A stretch of DNA of 64,000 nt from Bacteroides ovatus (GCF_001314995.1 NZ_CP012938.1:5828001-5892000), one strand, 5' to 3'; positions 7,700 through 17,058 are shown, numbered from the stretch's first letter. A program made the numbers and translations. The notes: generated by a model from the letters alone, not told the origin.

Positions 7700-9319
7700 T
7701 TATTTGAGACTTAAAATCTCCTCTTTTGCACCTAATTCCTCATATACCTTTCCGTCTATAGTCAGATTCTTGGCATTCTTAACGTTTAATATATTGTTAC
7801 CTTTAGAAGATTCTACATAAATATTTTCCAAAGTAACTCCGTCTACCTGACTGATAACAACTCCATCCGCAGCTTCCGTCATCACAACGTTTTTAACGGT
7901 AATATTGCTGATGGGCATTTCCGGCAGTCCGTTGAAGAACATGGCACGTCCCGAACCTCTGCAAACAATATTGGAAATATGAATATTGCGGAAAGCTGGT
8001 GTTTCTTCTGTCACCGGAGGAATGGCAGTTTTCATACGGCTCAACAGATCTTCTTCCGATTCTTCACCGGCACCTTTTCCACCGTAGAACAAGTCGAACA
8101 ATAAGGGTTCATTCGGAATATTAATCATATTGATATTGTTAATGTAGATGTTTTCTACCACACCGCCACGTCCGCGGGTACTCTTGAAACGTAAACCTAC
8201 ATCTGTACCCATAAATGTGCAGTCCTCTACATAGATATTCTTCACACCGCCGGACATTTCACTACCTACCACGAATCCGCCATGTCCGTGCAATACTGTA
8301 TTGTTTTTCACGATAACGTTCTGGCAAGGTTCTCCACGACGGCGTCCATCTTCGTCTTTACCGGATTTGATACAGATGGCATCATCTCCCGCATCAAACA
8401 CACTATTGATAATTAGAGCGTTTTTACAAGATTCCAAGTCGATAGCATCACCGTTTTGAGAATACCAGGGGTTGATGACCATGATATTATTTACTGTGAA
8501 ATCTTCGCAAGACAATGGGTGCAGACACCAGCTTGGTGAGTTTTTGAAAGTAACTCCTTCCAACAGCACCTTCTTGCTTTTGACGATGCTTAACAACACC
8601 GGACGTAACCATGGACGGATTTCAGCCCATTCTTCATCTGTGTTGATACCTTCGGGGACATTGAAGTCTTTGCAAGCCATTGCACCTCTCAGTGAGCCGG
8701 CAGTGGGATACCATATCTCTTGTTTCTCGTCGAGAACACCTCCCGAGTTTACCAGCTTTTTCCATTGTGAAGCAGTCAGCTTTCCTTTTTTTACCGGACG
8801 CCAGCAGTCACCGTTTCCGTCAAATGTACCATGTCCGGTGATAGCTATATTTTCTGCATTGCGTACTGAAATCGGTGATTGGCAACGACGAGTCTCGAGT
8901 CCTTCGAAAGAAGTGGCAATGATAGGATATGCTTCAAAATCACCGGTAAAAAGTACCAGCGCATTTTGTTCCGTATATAGATTTACATTGCTCAACAGCT
9001 CGATCGGACCAGTCAACCAGACACCTTCCGGGATAATCACTTTACCCCCTCCGCGTTGATTCACGTCTTTAATAGCATCGTTGATAGCTTTGGTATTCAG
9101 GAACAGACCGTCTCCTTTGGCTCCGAATTTCTCAATGTTTACTTCGTAAGCAGGGAAAACCGGTTGCTGTACTTTCGGCATTTCAAAAGGTAAATTCTGG
9201 TAAAGAGCGTCACTGATGGAGCTTTCTTTTACGGTAGTCTCGCTTTGTTTACATCCTGATGAGATAAACGGTAAACAGCATAGGGCCATCCAGAAGAGTC
9301 TTTTTGTCAATGTGTTCAT
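7700..9319 (-). CDS. Glycoside hydrolase family 28, polygalacturonase-type lipoprotein
   Basis: 539 residues with a lipoprotein signal (lipobox ISSGC near residue 23), so it is probably anchored to a membrane. The right-handed beta-helix catalytic region holds the GH28 signature set: NGDAIDLESCKN, DAGDDAICIKSG, the HGHGG loop and RFKSTRGRGG, which supply the three catalytic Asp, the His and the Lys. An N-terminal KFGAKGDGLFLNTKAI segment is the usual pectate-lyase-superfamily-3 opening. GH28 enzymes cut galacturonosyl linkages in homogalacturonan or rhamnogalacturonan. The length, above that of simple fungal enzymes, matches exo-acting Bacteroides members. It belongs with the GH105, GH43 and DUF4861 genes downstream. 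Confidence 0.94.
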   Translation of the reverse strand: MNTLTKRLFWMALCCLPFISSGCKQSETTVKESSISDALYQNLPFEMPKVQQPVFPAYEVNIEKFGAKGDGLFLNTKAINDAIKDVNQRGGGKVIIPEGVWLTGPIELLSNVNLYTEQNALVLFTGDFEAYPIIATSFEGLETRRCQSPISVRNAENIAITGHGTFDGNGDCWRPVKKGKLTASQWKKLVNSGGVLDEKQEIWYPTAGSLRGAMACKDFNVPEGINTDEEWAEIRPWLRPVLLSIVKSKKVLLEGVTFKNSPSWCLHPLSCEDFTVNNIMVINPWYSQNGDAIDLESCKNALIINSVFDAGDDAICIKSGKDEDGRRRGEPCQNVIVKNNTVLHGHGGFVVGSEMSGGVKNIYVEDCTFMGTDVGLRFKSTRGRGGVVENIYINNINMINIPNEPLLFDLFYGGKGAGEESEEDLLSRMKTAIPPVTEETPAFRNIHISNIVCRGSGRAMFFNGLPEMPISNITVKNVVMTEAADGVVISQVDGVTLENIYVESSKGNNILNVKNAKNLTIDGKVYEELGAKEEILSLK

Positions 9320-9524
9320 TTAGTAACTTATTTCTATAGGGTTATACATCTATTGTTTTTCTTGGTAATTGGGTGATGATTAATGAGGGCGATTTCATAA
9401 TTCTTATGTCCTTCCGCAGGCGATCTGTCGCAGGCAGCCTGCAGGAGAGGAATAAGACAAATTCATGTTAACCTAATTCTAACCTTAAATAAATATTATG
9501 AAAAAACCTCTTAATTATCGATTG

Positions 9525-9532
9525 CAAAGATA
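9525..9532 (-). promoter_or_regulatory. -7 box, minus strand, for the GH28 gene
   Basis: TATCTTTG on the minus strand, a full consensus match, about 205 bases upstream of the GH28 start. This would give a long 5' leader; a regulated element could lie within it. Confidence 0.45.
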
Positions 9533-9638
9533 GGTGGCAAACCCCAAGAGGATGTGGACTAATTGATAGAATACGTGTATTTTTTGTCATTTCTGTCTAT
9601 TATTTGCACACTTCTCGTGTTTTTATGCAGAAAGTTCC

Positions 9639-9646
9639 TATCTTTG
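9639..9646 (+). promoter_or_regulatory. -7 box for fabI
   Basis: TATCTTTG, a full consensus match, 25 bases upstream of the ATG at 9671. The -33 element is not obvious. Confidence 0.6.
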
Positions 9647-9670
9647 CACAAAATTTAACTATTAAAAGAT

Positions 9671-10528
9671 ATGAGTTATAACTTGTTGAAAGGAAAAAGA
9701 GGTATTATCTTCGGTGCTTTGAACGATCAGTCTATTGCCTGGAAAGTAGCAGAGCGTGCCGTAGAAGAAGGTGCAACTATTACATTATCAAATACTCCGA
9801 TGGCTATCCGTATGGGAGAAGTCGACGCTTTGGCCCAGAAATTAAATTGCCAGGTTATTCCGGCAGATGCCACCAGTGTAGAAGATTTGCAAAATGTATT
9901 CAAGACCTCCATGGATATACTGGGTGGACAAATTGATTTTGTACTCCACTCTATCGGTATGTCTCCCAACGTGCGCAAAAAACGTACTTACGATGACCTT
10001 GACTATGGAATGTTGGATAAGACATTGGATATTTCAGCTGTTTCATTCCATAAAATGATTCAGTCGGCCAAGAAATTGAACGCTATTGCTGATTACGGTT
10101 CTATCGTTGCTTTGAGCTACGTGGCCGCGCAGCGTACTTTCTACGGCTACAATGATATGGCAGATGCAAAGGCATTGCTGGAATCTATTGCACGTAGCTT
10201 TGGTTACATCTACGGACGCGAACATAGCGTACGTGTGAATACTATCTCGCAGTCTCCTACATTTACTACTGCCGGTTCGGGCGTGAAGGGTATGGATAAA
10301 CTGTTTGATTTCTCCAACCGTATGTCTCCTCTCGGAAATGCTACGGCTGACGAATGTGCCGATTATTGCATCGTGATGTTCTCCGATCTTACCCGTAAGG
10401 TAACTATGCAGAACTTATTCCATGACGGTGGATTCTCCAGTGTAGGTATGAGTCTTCGTGCCATGGCTACTTACGAGAAAGGACTCGATGAGTATATGGA
10501 CGAAAATGGTAACATCATTTACGGATAA
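9671..10528 (+). CDS. fabI: Enoyl-[acyl-carrier-protein] reductase (NADH), FabI type
   Basis: 285 residues of the short-chain dehydrogenase fold, catalysing the last reduction of each fatty-acid elongation cycle in the cytoplasm. Visible features: the FabI-type nucleotide loop GALNDQSIAWKVAE, the HSIG stretch after beta-4, and the catalytic Tyr-x6-Lys as YNDMADAK in the segment FYGYNDMADAKALLES. The C-terminus is about 20 residues longer than in E. coli FabI (tail LDEYMDENGNIIYG). The start follows a consensus -7 box by 25 bases. The next gene begins six bases after the stop, so the GldB-like lipoprotein is probably co-transcribed. Confidence 0.96.
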   Translation: MSYNLLKGKRGIIFGALNDQSIAWKVAERAVEEGATITLSNTPMAIRMGEVDALAQKLNCQVIPADATSVEDLQNVFKTSMDILGGQIDFVLHSIGMSPNVRKKRTYDDLDYGMLDKTLDISAVSFHKMIQSAKKLNAIADYGSIVALSYVAAQRTFYGYNDMADAKALLESIARSFGYIYGREHSVRVNTISQSPTFTTAGSGVKGMDKLFDFSNRMSPLGNATADECADYCIVMFSDLTRKVTMQNLFHDGGFSSVGMSLRAMATYEKGLDEYMDENGNIIYG

Positions 10529-10534
10529 AAAAAT

Positions 10535-11542
10535 ATGAAACTACGGATCTCTCTTCTTATTATTTTAATGAGTATGCTTTTCGCCTCCTGCGGGATAAGC
10601 ACGGGAAAGGGTACGGAGCAGAAGGAAGAGGAGATTTCTGTTCTAAGATATGATAAGCTGTTGAGCGAATACGTTCGCTCCAACAGCTTTTCTGCTATGC
10701 AGAAGTTGACGATGGACTACCGTATGCCGACGAAAATCCTGATTGAGGATGTATTGTCTATCGGTACGGTGAAAGATGATACCATTTCGCAACGTCTGCA
10801 GAAATTCTATTCGGATACGACTTTAGTCCGTTTGCTTAGCGACGTAGAAGCAAAGTACCCTAATCTGGATGAGGTGGAAAAAGGACTTAACAAAGGATTC
10901 TGGAAACTGAAGAAGGAAGTGCCTGATACAAAAGTGCCGTTTATCTATTCGCAAGTGTCTGCCTTCAACGAATCTATTATTTTGGTGGATTCTTTATTAG
11001 GGATCAGTCTTGATAAATATATGGGGGAAGATTATCCTCTTTATAAGCGTTTCTATTACGATTATCAATGTCGCTCGATGCGTCCGGAACGGATTGTGCC
11101 GGATTGTTTTGCTTTTTATCTTTTGAGCCGTTACGGAATGAACTATCATGAGGGTACTTGTTTGATTGACTTGATGATGCACTCCGGAAAAATCAACTAC
11201 GTCGTGCAGAACTTATTAGGATATAGTGATATCGGCGAAGCGATGGGATATTCCAAGGAGGAAAACGACTGGTGTAAGGAGAATGAAAAGGAGATATGGA
11301 ATTATATCTGTACCAACGATCATCTGCATGCACGAGACCCGATGGTGATCCGCTATTATATGAAGCCTGCTCCTGCTGTCGATATGTTGGGTGCTCAAGC
11401 TCCGGCATTGATCGGGACATGGATGGGAGCAAGAATCATCGCTTCTTATATGAAAAAGCATAAGGATATGAAACTGAAAGATCTCCTGGAATTTACTGAT
11501 TATCATGTGATGTTAAGTGAATCCAACTATCTGGCTTCCTAA
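10535..11542 (+). CDS. GldB-like lipoprotein
   Basis: 335 residues with a lipoprotein signal (MKLRISLLIILMSMLFASCG, Cys at 19). The body resembles the gliding-motility lipoprotein GldB as kept in non-gliding Bacteroidales: an N-terminal YDKLLSEYV segment, a central YPLYKRFYYDYQ and RPERIVPDCFAFYL stretch, and a C-terminal GAQAPALIGTWMGARIIASYM that matches the peptidase-like substrate-binding part of the family. A clear HExxH is absent (only YHEGT is seen), so protease activity is doubtful. It follows fabI by six bases. Role unknown; envelope function is inferred from the signal. Confidence 0.78.
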   Translation: MKLRISLLIILMSMLFASCGISTGKGTEQKEEEISVLRYDKLLSEYVRSNSFSAMQKLTMDYRMPTKILIEDVLSIGTVKDDTISQRLQKFYSDTTLVRLLSDVEAKYPNLDEVEKGLNKGFWKLKKEVPDTKVPFIYSQVSAFNESIILVDSLLGISLDKYMGEDYPLYKRFYYDYQCRSMRPERIVPDCFAFYLLSRYGMNYHEGTCLIDLMMHSGKINYVVQNLLGYSDIGEAMGYSKEENDWCKENEKEIWNYICTNDHLHARDPMVIRYYMKPAPAVDMLGAQAPALIGTWMGARIIASYMKKHKDMKLKDLLEFTDYHVMLSESNYLAS

Positions 11543-11633
11543 ACTGTTGCATTTTTCAATTCTTAATTAGCTTCGCTCAAAACCTTATTTGATTTTTAAT
11601 ATTAAAGTATAGTCTTAATTCTCAATTTAAAAA

Positions 11634-12338
11634 GTGGAAACTGCCCTCTATTTGTTGCCCGTGACGTTAGGTGATACGTCTATTGAAAAGGTATTGCCTT
11701 CTTATAATAAGGAGATCATTTCTGGTATCCAGTATTTTATAGTCGAAGATGTTCGTTCTGCCCGGCGTTTCCTGAAAAAGGTGGACCGGGAGATTGATAT
11801 TGATGCATTGACATTTTACCCGTTGAACAAGCATACTTCTCCTAATGATATTTCCGGTTATCTGCAACCTTTGGTGGGTGGAGCTTCAATGGGGGTTATC
11901 TCCGAAGCAGGTTGTCCGGCAGTAGCTGACCCGGGAGCGGATGTGGTTGCTATCGCACAACGTAAAAAGCTGAAAGTGGTTCCTTTGGTCGGACCTTCTT
12001 CCATTATCCTTTCCGTGATGGCTTCCGGCTTTAACGGGCAGAGTTTTGCGTTTCACGGTTATCTGCCGATTGAACCGGGAGAACGTGCCAAGAAACTAAA
12101 AGCACTGGAGCAGCGTGTGTATGCTGAAAATCAAACGCAACTTTTCATAGAGACGCCTTACCGGAATCATAAAATGGTAGAGGATATTTTGTTGAATTGC
12201 CGTCCTCAAACAAAGCTCTGTATCGCTGCCAATATTACTTGTGAAGGAGAATATATACAGACGCGTACAGTGAAGGACTGGAAAGGACACGTGCCCGATT
12301 TATCTAAGATTCCCTGTATTTTTCTCTTATATAAATAA
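11634..12338 (+). CDS. SAM-dependent methyltransferase, tetrapyrrole-methylase fold (RsmI-like)
   Basis: 234 residues beginning at a GTG. Conserved blocks of the fold are present: YLLPVTLGD at the N-terminus, GVISEAGCPAVADPGADVV in the middle and VPLVGPSSIILSVMASGF after it, as in RsmI, the 16S rRNA 2'-O-ribose methyltransferase for C1402. It is about 50 residues shorter than RsmI and lacks the usual GTLY-xxxTPIGN opening, so it is better viewed as the RsmI-related second paralogue found in Bacteroidetes. Substrate unknown. The 3' end overlaps the convergent gene at 12304 by 35 bases. Confidence 0.82.
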   Translation: METALYLLPVTLGDTSIEKVLPSYNKEIISGIQYFIVEDVRSARRFLKKVDREIDIDALTFYPLNKHTSPNDISGYLQPLVGGASMGVISEAGCPAVADPGADVVAIAQRKKLKVVPLVGPSSIILSVMASGFNGQSFAFHGYLPIEPGERAKKLKALEQRVYAENQTQLFIETPYRNHKMVEDILLNCRPQTKLCIAANITCEGEYIQTRTVKDWKGHVPDLSKIPCIFLLYK

Positions 12339-13422
12339 CGCCTTTCAGGTGTTCATATTCATCTTCGAAGCAGCTGCTGAAGAAGCCTTTTCCTAAGTTT
12401 TCCTCTATCTGTTTGAAATTCCACAGCTTACTGTTTTTAAAGCGGGGGGTACAAAGGATGGAATCGTCTTTGATATCGACAATGAATAGATAGATAAGAC
12501 GGTTGGTTACTTCATTCTCGAAGTGATAAACGATGTTGAATTCAGGTTTGATACCTTTTTCATGAGGAAAAGCATTGTTGATTAAACGAGTGGCGCCTGC
12601 TTCCAGAGATTCTCCGTAGCGAAGATAACATTCCATGGGAATATCTACTTTCCCTCTATCCAGAATGGCTGTTGATGGCCTGTCGCAAAGGAATAACATT
12701 CCGTGAGTGGATATGGCAATTCTTATCACCGGATTGATGTATGCATTTTTGTAATTAACAGCTTCTATTGCAGGTGTTTTCCCGATCACGTCTCCTTTGG
12801 TATTCACAATAGGAACATATTCCGTGTGTGACATTAAGTGATTGAAGAAACGGATGGCAATCTGGTTGAACAGAATACTCATCAGAAAGACGGTAGGGGG
12901 CAGCACCTTATAGAGTACAAAGATACTTGTCTTGCTCAACGGATCTTGAAAAACGATGGTAATGCTGATTATAATAAAATGCAATATACCGAAGATCAAA
13001 GCGATACGTGCGGATACAACGGCTGCTTCTGCTCCCTGCGCATATAAACGTTTGTTGCAAGAACCTATCTGTTTTAAGAAGTGGTTGATAAACCTTTTCT
13101 TATGCATGTAAAGACTTAGCATCGGAATGAGAATACTGACTTCCAGTGTAAGTGGAAGCGCACCGGGGGGAACATAATCACCAGGAATGAGAGCTGCTAC
13201 GGATAATAGTGCTAACACTCCGGTCGCTATATAGAGGATAAAATTAGGAATTAACAATCCTTTACGTCGATAAGAAAGGTATATACCTATAATACCTATG
13301 CCTGTACCGATGTAAATAGCCGTGTCTTGCGTTATAAGTTCACACAATAAAATGGAAATAATAACGGGGATAAAACCCAGCGACATGTTAAATGTGGAAG
13401 AAAGTGTTCCTTTATGAGCCAT
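12304..13422 (-). CDS. Membrane protein with degenerate Nudix-like C-terminal domain
   Basis: 372 residues in two parts. Residues 1 to about 205 hold six or so hydrophobic segments, including SLGFIPVIISILLCELI, AIYIGTGIGIIGIYL and IALIFGILHFIIISITIVF. From about 207 (YVPIVNTKGDVIGKTPAIEA) a soluble alpha/beta domain follows with a Nudix-like strand order. The position of the Nudix box reads LRYGESLEAGATRLINNAF, lacking the REUxEE acids, so hydrolysis is doubtful. It may be a sensor or scaffold. The stop codon lies inside the end of the convergent methyltransferase gene. Confidence 0.78.
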   Translation of the reverse strand: MAHKGTLSSTFNMSLGFIPVIISILLCELITQDTAIYIGTGIGIIGIYLSYRRKGLLIPNFILYIATGVLALLSVAALIPGDYVPPGALPLTLEVSILIPMLSLYMHKKRFINHFLKQIGSCNKRLYAQGAEAAVVSARIALIFGILHFIIISITIVFQDPLSKTSIFVLYKVLPPTVFLMSILFNQIAIRFFNHLMSHTEYVPIVNTKGDVIGKTPAIEAVNYKNAYINPVIRIAISTHGMLFLCDRPSTAILDRGKVDIPMECYLRYGESLEAGATRLINNAFPHEKGIKPEFNIVYHFENEVTNRLIYLFIVDIKDDSILCTPRFKNSKLWNFKQIEENLGKGFFSSCFEDEYEHLKGVIYIREKYRES

Positions 13423-13485
13423 CTCTATATTTATGTTTATTTGTCGGTTCTATCAATAAAACAAATAGGGGATATGTTTTGTTTG

Positions 13486-14334
13486 CTAACGAATATGTTT
13501 CTCTGCGTGGTAGGAGGAACGAACAAGAGGAGCACTCTCTACGATGTTGAATCCTTTCTCTAAACCTACAGTTTTATAATCTGCAAATTGCTGTGGAGTG
13601 ATGTATGCTGCAACGGGATAATGCCGGTGAGTCGGTTGAAGGTATTGGCCTATGGTAAGAATCTGGCAACCGGTTGCTAACAGATCATCCATCAATGTTT
13701 CAACTTCTTCCGGGGTCTCACCCAGTCCGACCATAATGCCGCTTTTAGACTTAACTCCCTTCTCGGAAATGTGTCTGATGACTTGCAAACTTGTATCATA
13801 ATTTGCCGCGCTGCGCACTAGCGGACTAATGCGGCGTACGGTTTCCATATTGTGTGAAATAATGTCGGGACGGGCTTCGATTACCAAATCTAACAACTCC
13901 ATCCTGCCTTGAAAATCAGGAATAAGCACTTCGATTGTTGTTTGTGGATTCAGCCGTTTTATTTCCTGAATGGTACGTGCCCAATGTGCTGCTCCCAAAT
14001 CCGGTAGATCATCTCTGTCTACGGATGTGATGACAGCATGATCCAGTTTCATCAGTGCGATGGATTCTGCTACATGGGTAGGTTCGTTTATGTCTAACGG
14101 GTGCGGGCGGCCGGTTTGTGTGTTGCAGAATTTGCAACTGCGCGTACAGATGTCACCACCGATCATAAAGGTGGCAGTTCCTTTTCCCCAGCATTCCCCC
14201 ATATTAGGGCAACGCCCACTGCTGCATATAGTATGCAAGCAGTGGGAGTCGACAATCCGTTTGGTTTCGGTGTATCGTTCGTTGGCACCGATATTAATTT
14301 TCAGCCATTCGGGCTTACGTACTCTGTCCGTCAT
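13486..14334 (-). CDS. lipA: Lipoyl synthase
   Basis: 282-residue radical-SAM enzyme that inserts two sulfurs into octanoyl chains on lipoyl-dependent proteins. Both clusters are visible: the auxiliary-cluster motif C-x4-C-x5-C (CSSGRCPNMGEC) and the radical-SAM CxxxCxxC (CTRSCKFC). The conserved C-terminal RSSY that ligates the auxiliary cluster is present (PLVRSSYHAEK). It is shorter than E. coli LipA because the N-terminal extension is missing. Its ATG overlaps the stop of the upstream DPP4 gene (TAATG at 14332-14336), so the two are translationally coupled. Confidence 0.97.
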   Translation of the reverse strand: MTDRVRKPEWLKINIGANERYTETKRIVDSHCLHTICSSGRCPNMGECWGKGTATFMIGGDICTRSCKFCNTQTGRPHPLDINEPTHVAESIALMKLDHAVITSVDRDDLPDLGAAHWARTIQEIKRLNPQTTIEVLIPDFQGRMELLDLVIEARPDIISHNMETVRRISPLVRSAANYDTSLQVIRHISEKGVKSKSGIMVGLGETPEEVETLMDDLLATGCQILTIGQYLQPTHRHYPVAAYITPQQFADYKTVGLEKGFNIVESAPLVRSSYHAEKHIR

Positions 14335-16544
14335 TATAAATTGTTCAAGAAAAAGTTGGTCAACCGTGTGTATAGGTGTTGGCGGGTATTGCCACCATAT
14401 ATTCCATGATTGCGGTTCGTGTACACTTGCATATCAAATTGTTTTCCAAGCTGAACCAACTGTTCGGCATATTCCGCACAATTTTGGAAGTGCACATTGT
14501 CATCTGCCATACCATGCACCAACAACAAGTTTCCATGTAGTTTGTCAGCACGTGTGAAGGCTGATGATTCCTTATATCCTTCCGCGTTCTCTTTCGGAGT
14601 ACGCATGAAGCGTTCGGTATAAATCGTATCATAGAAACGCCAGTCGGTGGGTGCGGCCACTGCTACTCCTGCTTTGAATACAGGCGTTCCTTCGCTCATG
14701 CTCATAAGAGTCATGTATCCGCCGTAGCTCCAGCCCCAGATACCGATGCGATCTTTATCCACGTATGGTTGTTTGCCGAGATACAAGGCAGTCTCTACCT
14801 GATCTTTGGCTTCTTTGACTCCGATTTTCAGATAAGTGCATTTCTCAAAAGCTTCTCCACGACCTCCTGTGCCGCGACCGTCCACGCATACCACGATGTA
14901 ACCGAGGCTTGCCATGTATGTCTCCCAACTGATTCCCCAGGTATCCAATACCTGTTGAGAGCCCGGACCGCTATATTGATACATCAGTACCGGATATTTT
15001 TTGGATGCGGAGAAATTAACCGGTTTCATCATCCAACCGTTCAACTTCACGCCATCTGTGGTTTGGAAAGTGAAGAATTCTTTTTGCGGCACAGCATATC
15101 CGGACAATGTTTGTTTCAATCCGTCATTGGTAATAAGCGTTTTGAGTGTTTTGCCCGAATTATCATTCAGTGTAACCAGCATCGGAGTATTCAAGTTGGA
15201 GAACTTGTTCATGTAATACTTCATCGATTTGCTGAAGAGCGGTGTATTGGTTCCTGTCTGTTGGGATAGTTTGAGCTTCTTGCCCTTCTTGTCTATTTTA
15301 TAGACAGCTTTGCGCAGAGGGCTTTCTTCATTGCTGGTGTAATAGAAAGAACCGTCTTCTTCATCATATCCCAGAAAATCTTTTACCTCAAACTTACCGT
15401 TAGTAACCTTTTTAATCAGATTACCTCCCATGCTGTACCAATAGAGGTGACTGTAACCGTCACGTTCGCTAAGCAGGCTGAAATATTCCGGATAGAACTG
15501 GATATTATCGAAAATATTCTCCTTTATGTAATAAGGAGACTCATCACGAAGTATAAGTTTGCAAAGTGTGGAACGAGGATCGGCAAAGTAAAGATCAAAA
15601 CGGTCTTGATGGCGGTTCAATGTCATGATAGCCAGTTTATTGGCATCCTTTGTGAAGCGTATACGCGGAATATATCCATCTGCATCCAATGGGAGTTTCA
15701 TTGTACGGGTGACATGTGATTTGATGTCATACGTGCGTACCTCTACTTTCGAATTCGGATATCCGGCTTTCGGATACTTGTATGTATATTCGCCCGGATA
15801 ATCTTTTAAAGCATCAATGCGGGGTGCTTGTCCGGCAAATACCGGGAAAGAGTAGGAGGGAACTTCCGACTCGTCGAAACGGATAAAAGCAATCAGCGTA
15901 TTGTCGGCGCTGAATTCCAAAGCACGGTCGAAGCCGAACTCTTCTTCATACACCCAGTCAGGAATACCGTTGATTACCGAATTCTGTTTGCCATCTTCTG
16001 TGACCTGGCTTTCGCTGTTGCCGTAAAGCAACTTAACAAGAAATATGTTATTGTTGCGTACAAATGCAATCATGGTACCGTCCGGAGAAAAGACGGGGAC
16101 CTGTTGAGGTCCACCGTCAGACAGCCGTTCAATAATGTTGTTTGTCGTAACGCCCTTATCATTTCGTTTCAAAGGGTAAATGTAATGTACAGCTGTGTAT
16201 GAATGCCTGTAAATAGGTGTTGTTTTAGTAGCAATCAGCAATTTCTGACCGTCGGGCGAGAATTGGTAACTGTCGAAGTTCTTGAAGTCACATTCGCGTG
16301 TGGTATTTACATCGAAAATCACTTCTACTTTCTCGCCTGTCTTGAAAGAGTATTTAATGATTTGCGTGCCGTCAGCGTTCATCTGTGTGTAGTGTTCGCC
16401 ATCAGGCATAGGGATTACTCCCTGAATATTTTCCGGGCGGAAACGTCCGGAAGTAATATCTTTTAAATCGAGTGCCTTTTGTCCTTGTGCCATTCCGGTC
16501 AGACAGAGAAGGCAGAGTAATAAAGTGATGCTGATCTTTTTCAT
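14334..16544 (-). CDS. Dipeptidyl peptidase IV (S9B family)
   Basis: 736 residues with a signal peptide (MKKISITLLLCLLCLTGMAQ), an eight-bladed propeller region and an alpha/beta-hydrolase domain. The catalytic triad is readable: Ser in GWSYGGYMT, Asp in HGMADDNVHFQN and His in NRNHGIYGG. The double Glu that anchors substrate N-termini is present as YEEEFGFDRALEFS. These enzymes clip X-Pro dipeptides in the periplasm; Bacteroides members are reported to be close functional counterparts of human DPP4. Coupled with lipA by a stop/start overlap, although no biochemical link is evident. Confidence 0.95.
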   Translation of the reverse strand: MKKISITLLLCLLCLTGMAQGQKALDLKDITSGRFRPENIQGVIPMPDGEHYTQMNADGTQIIKYSFKTGEKVEVIFDVNTTRECDFKNFDSYQFSPDGQKLLIATKTTPIYRHSYTAVHYIYPLKRNDKGVTTNNIIERLSDGGPQQVPVFSPDGTMIAFVRNNNIFLVKLLYGNSESQVTEDGKQNSVINGIPDWVYEEEFGFDRALEFSADNTLIAFIRFDESEVPSYSFPVFAGQAPRIDALKDYPGEYTYKYPKAGYPNSKVEVRTYDIKSHVTRTMKLPLDADGYIPRIRFTKDANKLAIMTLNRHQDRFDLYFADPRSTLCKLILRDESPYYIKENIFDNIQFYPEYFSLLSERDGYSHLYWYSMGGNLIKKVTNGKFEVKDFLGYDEEDGSFYYTSNEESPLRKAVYKIDKKGKKLKLSQQTGTNTPLFSKSMKYYMNKFSNLNTPMLVTLNDNSGKTLKTLITNDGLKQTLSGYAVPQKEFFTFQTTDGVKLNGWMMKPVNFSASKKYPVLMYQYSGPGSQQVLDTWGISWETYMASLGYIVVCVDGRGTGGRGEAFEKCTYLKIGVKEAKDQVETALYLGKQPYVDKDRIGIWGWSYGGYMTLMSMSEGTPVFKAGVAVAAPTDWRFYDTIYTERFMRTPKENAEGYKESSAFTRADKLHGNLLLVHGMADDNVHFQNCAEYAEQLVQLGKQFDMQVYTNRNHGIYGGNTRQHLYTRLTNFFLNNL

Positions 16545-16582
16545 CTGCGTTTATAATCGGTTTTGGTTTTAATTCGTACTTG

Positions 16583-16590
16583 CAAAAGTA
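16583..16590 (-). promoter_or_regulatory. -7 box for the DPP4-lipA operon
   Basis: TACTTTTG on the minus strand, about 40 bases upstream of the DPP4 start codon at 16544. Confidence 0.55.
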
Positions 16591-16664
16591 ACAATAAACT
16601 TAGATTCAACAAAGCCTGACCGATTTTTATATAGATTTGATAAGGATTATTGGGTGAGATTCAA

Positions 16665-16672
16665 TATCTTTG
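16665..16672 (+). promoter_or_regulatory. -7 box for the small membrane protein gene
   Basis: TATCTTTG, 26 bases upstream of the ATG at 16699. It lies inside the longer reading frame that opens at 16654 and so argues for the shorter protein. Confidence 0.55.
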
Positions 16673-16698
16673 TGAAAAGGACTTTAAACATTACCACT

Positions 16699-17001
16699 AT
16701 GAATTCAAAAAGAAAAGACTTGCAATATGCTTCTGTCTTCTTATTGGCCGTGGCATTGACATTCCTGATGGGGAAGGGTGATAATCTGTGGTTGGTGTCA
16801 TGGGGTGACTTGATACCGAGTTTGTTTGTACTGTTCATAGCAGGTGATTGTTTACATAGTTCCCTGCTTCGTATCAAACGTGGCGAAGAGGAGGGAGGAG
16901 CCCGGTGGAGTACTTGTTTCACTTTCCTGGTATTCAGCATTATTTTTATGGGCGACTTGTTCTTTATCGGCAACTTTATTGTCAATAAACTGTGGAGCTA
17001 A
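16699..17001 (+). CDS. Small integral membrane protein, 100 aa
   Basis: About 100 residues starting MNSKRKDLQYASVFLLAVAL. Three hydrophobic segments are seen: YASVFLLAVALTFLM, LIPSLFVLFIAGDCL and FLVFSIIFMGDLFFIGNFIV, joined by a charged loop (RIKRGEEEGGARW). The frame opens at 16654, but a -7 box lies within those extra codons, so the ATG at 16699 is preferred. Family not recognised. It lies upstream of the BlaI gene on the same strand with a gap of about 140 bases that contains that gene's own operator-like region. Confidence 0.7.
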   Translation: MNSKRKDLQYASVFLLAVALTFLMGKGDNLWLVSWGDLIPSLFVLFIAGDCLHSSLLRIKRGEEEGGARWSTCFTFLVFSIIFMGDLFFIGNFIVNKLWS

Positions 17002-17058
17002 AAGAGATGTAATAAATCTGTTTCACAGGTGTTTAATAGTAGATTCTTCGTCTTAACT

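Larger units (their letters stand above)
9320..9670. other. Divergent intergenic region between GH28 and fabI genes
   Basis: About 350 bases with no credible gene. It contains divergent -7 boxes (see the two promoter entries) and one GC-rich patch at about 9415-9445 with repeated GCAGGC/GCCTGC words that can form a small hairpin. I see no tRNA or known RNA fold. The left part could hold an operator for the GH28 gene, but no clear dyad was found. Confidence 0.5.

Noticed and set aside
9415..9445. tRNA or small RNA in the gap upstream of fabI
   Set aside because: Only a short GC-rich hairpin is present; no cloverleaf or T-loop could be drawn.
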